A DNA stretch of 64,000 bases, from NCBI GenBank assembly GCA_037178975.1, contig JASJZH010000006.1, positions 9,920,001-9,984,000 of the forward strand. Reading direction: 5' to 3'. Below the pieces are notes generated by a model. It ran no database searches. It worked only from the letters and a program-made list of their open reading frames with translations, and was not told the origin of the DNA. Shown here piece by piece: positions 49,840-64,000 of this stretch; the first letter of the stretch is position 1, and each line of letters begins with the position of its first letter. Both the position numbers and the translations under genes were made by a program. The DNA is from Oscheius tipulae. Its lineage: Eukaryota; Nematoda; Chromadorea; Rhabditida; Rhabditidae.

Positions 49840-50096
49840 TTACTCAGTTTTCTTAGCCTCCTCGGTCTCGGCCTCATTCATGACAAAACTCTCGTCACAC
49901 ATATCTTCGTATTCTTCAGTGTAGTCGTTCAAATTCTCAGACCAATCTCCAAAGGGTTCTCCTGAAATTTCTCACTTTTTGGGTCTCAGGGTAAACTACC
50001 ATTTCTGTCGATCGTCTCGAAATTATCATCCACTTCCTCCTCATCAGAACCCTTGGTATGATAAGGGATCTGTAAGTTGGAACAGGCTGGGGCCAT
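49840..50096 (-). CDS. Small acidic protein, 72 residues, unknown function
   Basis: Exons 50000-50096 and 49840-49961 join in phase across a 38-bp intron. The sequence is strongly acidic: HTKGSDEEEVDDNFETIDRN, then EPFGDWSENLNDYTEEYEDM, ending EAETEEAKKTE. ATG (MAPACSNLQ) follows the acceptor-like GTTATAG by one base, consistent with trans-splicing. The stop codon is embedded in TAATAAA, so the polyadenylation signal (49836-49841) overlaps it. Predicted soluble and disordered. It might instead be the last exons of a longer gene, but I found no earlier exon. Confidence 0.6.
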
Positions 50097-51417
50097 TCTA
50101 TAACGTTGTGTTTCAAAATGGGGAGAGGGAAGTTCAAAATCAGCATTGTTATCTAACACGAAGTGCTGTTTACAAGTTAAGGATGACTGTTTATGGTTTC
50201 CGAGAATGAAGACACGTTTGGTTGCAGGACAGAACAATGGTGGAGACTTGGAAAGAAAAACAGAAGCTGAAAAGTCCAGGAATGGTCAGTCGGATGGCCA
50301 GATGGCCAGAACAAAAAATGAATCATGTGCGGACCTCGACGGTCCTCTGGCTGATGAATAAGTGAGGGAAAGGCCATGAGTTTTCCACCCGTATAACCTC
50401 TCTCTCACTGTTTTGTCTGCACCTGGCAGAGTACTGTTTCCATGTCCAAAATCGCCGAACGAAACCTAATGATATTATGCTACAGAATTTTCTGTAGCAC
50501 AATATCATTTATCACAAAAGCTTTTTTCAGATGAACCCTTCTCTACGTATTCTCTTTGTCTCTGTAGTAGAGACGTACGGAACACAGTTCCAGTTGACCC
50601 GCAGTTAGCCCTTCCTTTGTTAGCGGGGGTAATATCATGATGACACCAATGACTACGAAAAAACACGTTCCGCTTCACACTTTTCTTTGGTCAAAGAACG
50701 GGAACAGCCGTACGTTTTTTTCCTGGCTTCTTACTTTCCGCAGTATCGGCAAGTACTGCCTTTATTTGATAGCAAATCCTTCTGTTAGGCTACTTAGCCC
50801 AATTCACATCTTCACCATGCCCCTTTCTCAAAAAGAGGTTCTGCCCTTTCAGCTTGCCAATGCAGTAGAGTAGAGACGCTTCATTGGAACTTTCAGTCGT
50901 CACATATTGAGATCTGAATCAGAATCCGCTGGTCTGGGTGCAAAGTAAAGGTAGATTTTCTATCCGAATCAATGGTACAGATTCTTGAGGAGCTCTGCGA
51001 ATCAAGCTCCTGCGGGATATTGAGACCCCGACCATTGCGGAGGCTTTCTGAGAGGGCAGATCGCAAGGCATACGTTCCAAAGCTACAACCTTTTCTAGAA
51101 ACGGTGCAAAGTGACAGAAAAAAAATACGAAATCTGAAAGATGATTGAAAGGAACATGACCACTAGTGGCGGTGTCGGAAAGCCACTTTATTCCAACTGA
51201 ACTTTGTCTTTGAAACTCATTTTTGATAATTAATTTTCTTCCTATAAAAAATTTTATTTAAAAGCATAGTCGTATACAAGGAATTCTGTTAACAAAGAGT
51301 CTCCTCAAGCCGTGGGATATCTGGAAGGTATCTCCTGGGGAACAGGCGTAACTCCATTGCCTGCAACTGCAATAACGTGCTCGTCTGGTGGTTCGGATGT
51401 GCTGTCACCGGAAAGAT
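50097..51417. other. Intergenic; contains a perfect-looking hairpin
   Basis: No coding gene supported. It contains the 19-bp stem-loop at 50468-50509 and, near the right end, TTTATT at 51253-51258, which is the polyadenylation signal (AATAAA on the minus strand) of the chemoreceptor gene. Confidence 0.5.
50468..50509. other. Stem-loop: 19-bp arms, 4-nt loop
   Basis: Arms 50468-50486 and 50491-50509 are reverse complements with a single mismatch that would form an A-C or G-U pair depending on strand; the loop is ATTT. No run of T follows, so it is not a bacterial-type terminator. It is too short for a typical microRNA precursor. Confidence 0.7.
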
Positions 51418-53217
51418 CTATTTATCACTGTTACAAAATTTTTGTAGCGTACAAAGTTTTTTGAAGGGTGTGATGACCAGTCTGCGAAACTCGCGATTGA
51501 ATGAAATGATGATGATTCTGAACAATGTGACCATCAGAGATGACCCTTACCCATCTAGAGTATGCACAGTAATCCATGCTACAGTCGTAAGAGAAAAGAT
51601 GACCCAACGAACTTCGAACTTCCACGCATAGATGAAGTAAGTGAGAAGCTCGACTATGAAAACTATTCCTTGAAGGCAAGCCTGCTTCAAGAAATTGACT
51701 TCCCTCTTTCTGCGCTTGCGTTGCATTTGGGAACTGATTGAGACCTGAAAAGAGACTACTTCATGGACTCTGTCTCTTTGTCTTCGTCTCTTTGTCTCTT
51801 GGTTTTCCTGTCTCTCTGTTTTTTCTTTCACAGTACGTGGTTTGCAGTACTGTGAACAATATAGATGGTATAAAGGTCAACGACTCCTATAACAGCAACA
51901 ATTCCGATATCCTTATAGAAGTCAATATTCCAGGATATGAAGTTGCAAACCTAGACAAAACGGGATGCATTTAAACTGGGAAACCAACATCACTTGTTGT
52001 GAAGATAAAGGCCCAAAACTGGTTCGAGAAGTAGAAGTCACAGATATCTGGAACCAAAGTTTTAATTAGATCCAATACAATCCTTACTAAGCTTGTAGAA
52101 ACAGATAGCAGTAATTGTTGCCACAGTCCATGAGAATCCGATGCAGAGCTGGGTGTTTCGCTTGCTAAAATTGTCTGCTACACTCTATGTTATAGCAACC
52201 TGTCCCAATCTTTTGCTGGTCCGGACCATCTGAATGGTATAGTACTCCTCAAGTTCTATCGCTACCTGCCATCAGATGTGTACTCTCATGCCGAGACGGC
52301 ATGGGTGGAGCTCAACTTGGGGATGTGTCGAACTCCCAGTTCAATGTAGTTTTTTCCCTACTCTACGAGTACAATAAACGGGGAGGGTCATCTGAAACCG
52401 AGAAACTCAAGCATGTCATCTCAGACGATCTCAAGCTCTCCACATTTAAAACAACTGTCTGTCTCTCTAGTCTACATTAGTATAACAGATTACTGTGTCT
52501 GTATAATTATGATATTATTACTGTATAATTCCACGTCAACAATGTATTTTAGGCTTGAAATGATGCCAAAATTGGACATTTGCATGAAATTATTATAAAA
52601 ACAAACTATGGGTATCCTTAACTGGGAATGCGTTACCGTAATAAAAAAATTGACTGACTCACCTGAAAATCTGGTCGTACTGAAGCGGATATACGATGGC
52701 AACGAGGCGGTTGAGGGAGATAAATAGATGAGACCAGATGCAAATGTCGTAGCAGATAAGGATAATGAATCCAGCATGGACGGAATTAGAAATCATCCAC
52801 CCATTATCACTTAATGCACGATTTTTAGACACTGATCTTTGCGACTTACAACATCATCATTGGTGCAAAGTAGACGGCAAAGATGGTACAGAGGATGGTT
52901 TCGGCAACGGATTGTGAAGCTGTCAACTTTCCGAACGGATTGTTCATCTGTTTTAAAGTTATTGGTATAAATTCGAAGAGTCATACCGTAGGCAACTTGC
53001 TGGTAAAGAAGGCTACAGTAAAATTTGCGCCAACTCCAATGAAACTTAGCTGAAGTCTACATTAGTGCCTCAAGTTTTTCAGTGCTAAAGCTATTTTTTT
53101 GGCATTTGGCACGAGTTTGAGATAAAATTTCAATGTTCAACCAACCAAAAATATGATGATTGCTGCTATTTGGTTGCCATATAAAACCACCGTTGGCTGG
53201 GTCTCGATATAAGTCAT
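51418..53217 (-). CDS. Srx-like 7-transmembrane chemoreceptor
   Basis: Probable nematode chemosensory G protein-coupled receptor in the plasma membrane of sensory cilia. Nine exons keep phase: 53146-53217, 52987-53049, 52850-52947, 52663-52809, 52088-52164, 51989-52047, 51837-51950, 51551-51744 and 51418-51517. They give 307 residues, the usual Srx size. Family marks: FIGVGANFTVAFF (TM1), NNPFGKLTASQSVAETILC (TM2), HLFISLNRLVAIVYPLQYDQ then IFSKRNTQ (the Srx form of the DRY region), FYFSNQFWAFIFTT, RKREVNFLKQACLQGIVF (TM6 entry), VAWITVHTLDGIIIISFNRE then FRRLV (TM7 and tail). The start follows TTTCAG by two bases. AATAAA on this strand lies at 51253-51258. A partial inverted copy of its first exon and upstream DNA lies at 53.9-54.1 kb. 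Confidence 0.88.
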
Positions 53218-54063
53218 ATCTGAAATGTGACTAATTCGCCTGCACTTGACAATAATTTCAATATAAAAATAATTTAATCAAAGAACGGCAAATTAATTTT
53301 TGTTCTTTTACTTCATATTCTGATTGCCACCTAACGTTGATGAGTAAGCTTATATAAAAGTTGTATTGTCTTCAATAGGGACAGAGATGAGAAAGTTAGA
53401 AGGCGCGTATTAAGCGACAAAATCGGCTAGACAAGGAAAACTTAAGCTTTTGAATCACAAAACGAAGGAAGCCGATATTGTGCAGGCAGATAGAGTGAAC
53501 AAAGTTCTATAGGATAAGGATATTAGGGGTATACGGGGAGATGTTTTACCACAAAATGCCGTGTAAAAAAAAACACAAAAAAAATGCAAAAGTGATGAAG
53601 TAGTGTCGACTCGTAAGTCTAGGCAAGTGATTCAAAACGGCTGATATTCAAGGGTAATACCGGCCTTTTATATGGTTGATATGAGCCAGAAAATCAGATC
53701 TGTACAATAGATTCACGGGGCGGCACGTCCGTGTTTCAAATACTATATAGTACTATATAGATATCCGATTCACTTCAAAGAAAGGATTAAAAACGAGTAC
53801 ATAAGGCAAGCTCCATCCAGCTTCTGTTAATTAAAAGCTCATGTTTTTTGTTTCATGTACTAGCCAGCCATACATAACTTTTATAAGCTTACTCATCAAC
53901 GTTAGGTGGCAATCAGAACATGAAGTAAAGAAGAAAGAAAATATAAAAAAATTAATTTGCCGTCCTGTGATTAAGTTACTTCTATATTGAAATTATTGTC
54001 AAGTGCAGGCGAATGAGTCAAATTTCAGATAAGATGACTTATATCGAGACTCAGCCAACGATG
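53178..54063. repeat. Inverted duplication of the receptor's 5' end
   Basis: Arm 1 (about 53178-53364) covers the first half of receptor exon 1 and about 150 bp of upstream DNA on the minus strand. Arm 2 (about 53875-54063) is the same sequence in plus orientation with scattered substitutions and small indels. The spacer is about 510 bp. Arm 2 keeps the TTTCAG acceptor and an ATG coding MTYIETQPT, then diverges and stops after some 25 codons, so it is a truncated receptor pseudogene head-to-head with the intact gene. Confidence 0.85.
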
Positions 54064-55144
54064 TGGTTTCAAATAATTCGTGTACACCCTCTGTATATTA
54101 CAACTTCCTCATAACAGTCCTCATTCTAGAATCAAACCATACTACAGCTTAGTCAGAATGTAGGATTGTAGCAGCCACAAAAGATATGAAGCTTGAATTG
54201 TTTACATTTTTCAAGTAGCGTATACTTTAGTCTTCTATAGTACATCCCTCTACTTTTAGATTATAAGAATGTTCGGAGGTTTATGTCACGTTGTCACATA
54301 CTAGAAATATGTTGGAGTTTAATTGCCACAATAGTACAATAATTGGCATTCCGGGAGAAAAACCATGTCCCTGAAGTGCTTCACTATGTGTATCACCGTC
54401 TGGATACAAATGTTGCCAAGATAAGATAAGTCTTTCGGACCTTCGAATGTTCTTCTGACTGAATAGGTGTTTTGAGTTAAGACAATATGTCCAACCCGGC
54501 AACCAAGGTCTGTTGACAGGGTTATCTCTTACAGACAATAATGGCTTGGTTGGGTGTGTGCGGGGGGCAACTATATTGCTAGCTCACTTAGAATATGTTT
54601 CCGGGTTTTCCTCGCCATCAATTACATTTGTGGTGCAGTGACTGCGTTCTGGCTTCTCATTCAAACGAGCCGGGTTCGAACCCGCACCAACGTTTTTTCA
54701 CTCGTCCAGAATACCTCTTGGTATTTTTTTCCAGGCGCATTTACCTCTGTACCAAACTGGCAGCGTTTTAATGTCTTGGGTTGGAGCCCACGCCACTTTC
54801 TTTTTACTTCGTACTAACAAAAAAGCCTCAGTGGTTTCACTGGGACAAAAGCAAAGCTCTAGAGCGTATCCAAAGTTTACTTGCCACCTAATTTAAGCAA
54901 TAACTTTTTCTGAGCAACACAAGTTCATACAATAAACATATTTATGTCATGAAATGTCACAATCACTTGATTCTCCTACATAACTACAGTTTTTTCTTTC
55001 TATTGCACTTGCATACCGTCATACCCATAGATTAAGTGCTACATCGAAACCGGCATGAAGCTGAGACAGAAAAAAAATATCACACACTTTACAAGTGGAG
55101 CACATCAGGATTTTGACTGGAAGGCATTAAAGTCCATTTTAAGT
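54064..55144. other. Intergenic, contains a tRNA-like piece
   Basis: No supported protein gene between the inverted duplication and the HEATR5 stop codon. The main content is the tRNA-like sequence at 54631-54687. Confidence 0.45.
54631..54687 (+). repeat. tRNA-derived fragment with A- and B-box-like blocks
   Basis: TGGTGCAGTGACTGCG resembles a tRNA A box. GGGTTCGAACCC, about 40 bases downstream, is a strong B box (T-loop). The T stem does not pair beyond two or three bases and no acceptor stem closes, so this is a tRNA pseudogene or SINE head, not a working tRNA. Confidence 0.4.

Positions 55145-64000
<8,856 letters not shown>

Noticed and set aside
53735..53762. TACTATATAG tandem words
   Set aside because: Two-copy AT-rich duplication in the spacer of the inverted repeat; too short to interpret.

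Overview
The window looks like nuclear DNA of a nematode, most likely a rhabditid-type chromadorean. I cannot name the species. The evidence is: short introns (mostly 29 to 70 bp) bounded by GT and TTTCAG or TTTTAG; many genes with a TTTCAG-type acceptor directly upstream of the start codon, as expected for spliced-leader trans-splicing; and nematode gene families, including a cuticle collagen, a two-DM-domain MAB-3/DMD-3-like factor and an Srx-like chemoreceptor. There are no bacterial operons, rRNAs or CRISPR arrays. For every gene given exon by exon, I checked that codon phase is kept across each junction.

Layout: 1-3.8 kb holds the 5' part of a DM-domain gene (minus strand, running off the left edge). 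3.8-12.9 kb is gene-poor and carries GACAGAGA-type repeats and a few orphan exon-like ORFs. 12.9-14.7 kb is a GNAT acetyltransferase (+). 15.8-18.5 kb is a GH20 hexosaminidase D-like enzyme (+). 18.7-19.0 kb is a tiny membrane protein (-). 20.1-21.2 kb is a small secreted protein with a duplicated exon (-). 22.3-23.1 kb is a decayed TatD-like fragment (-). 24.0-27.2 kb is a BRICHOS-like type II membrane protein with a long Q/N/G/P-rich tail (-). 29.2-30.0 kb is a small multi-pass membrane protein (+). 31.5-41.3 kb is a long coiled-coil gene with three phase-compatible first exons (+). 43.6-48.1 kb is a receptor tyrosine kinase whose ectodomain looks like two VWA-type segments (+). 48.3-49.5 kb is a cuticle collagen (-). 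49.8-50.1 kb is a 72-residue acidic protein (-). 51.4-53.2 kb is an Srx-like GPCR (-), whose first exon is copied as an inverted repeat at 53.9-54.1 kb. 55.1-64.0 kb is a HEATR5 (AP-1 accessory HEAT-repeat) gene (-), whose 5' end lies beyond the window.

The genes do not form one obvious pathway; this is ordinary mixed nematode gene order, with several tail-to-tail pairs sharing short 3' intergenic spaces (hexosaminidase/small membrane protein, kinase/collagen). The most interesting non-genic signals are a GACAGAGA/TCTCTGTC repeat that recurs inside introns of several unrelated genes, a dispersed CCCGTAYTGTCTCA motif that forms an array in a HEATR5 intron, a 10-bp-phased GTCA array, tRNA-derived pieces, and the inverted duplication of a receptor exon.
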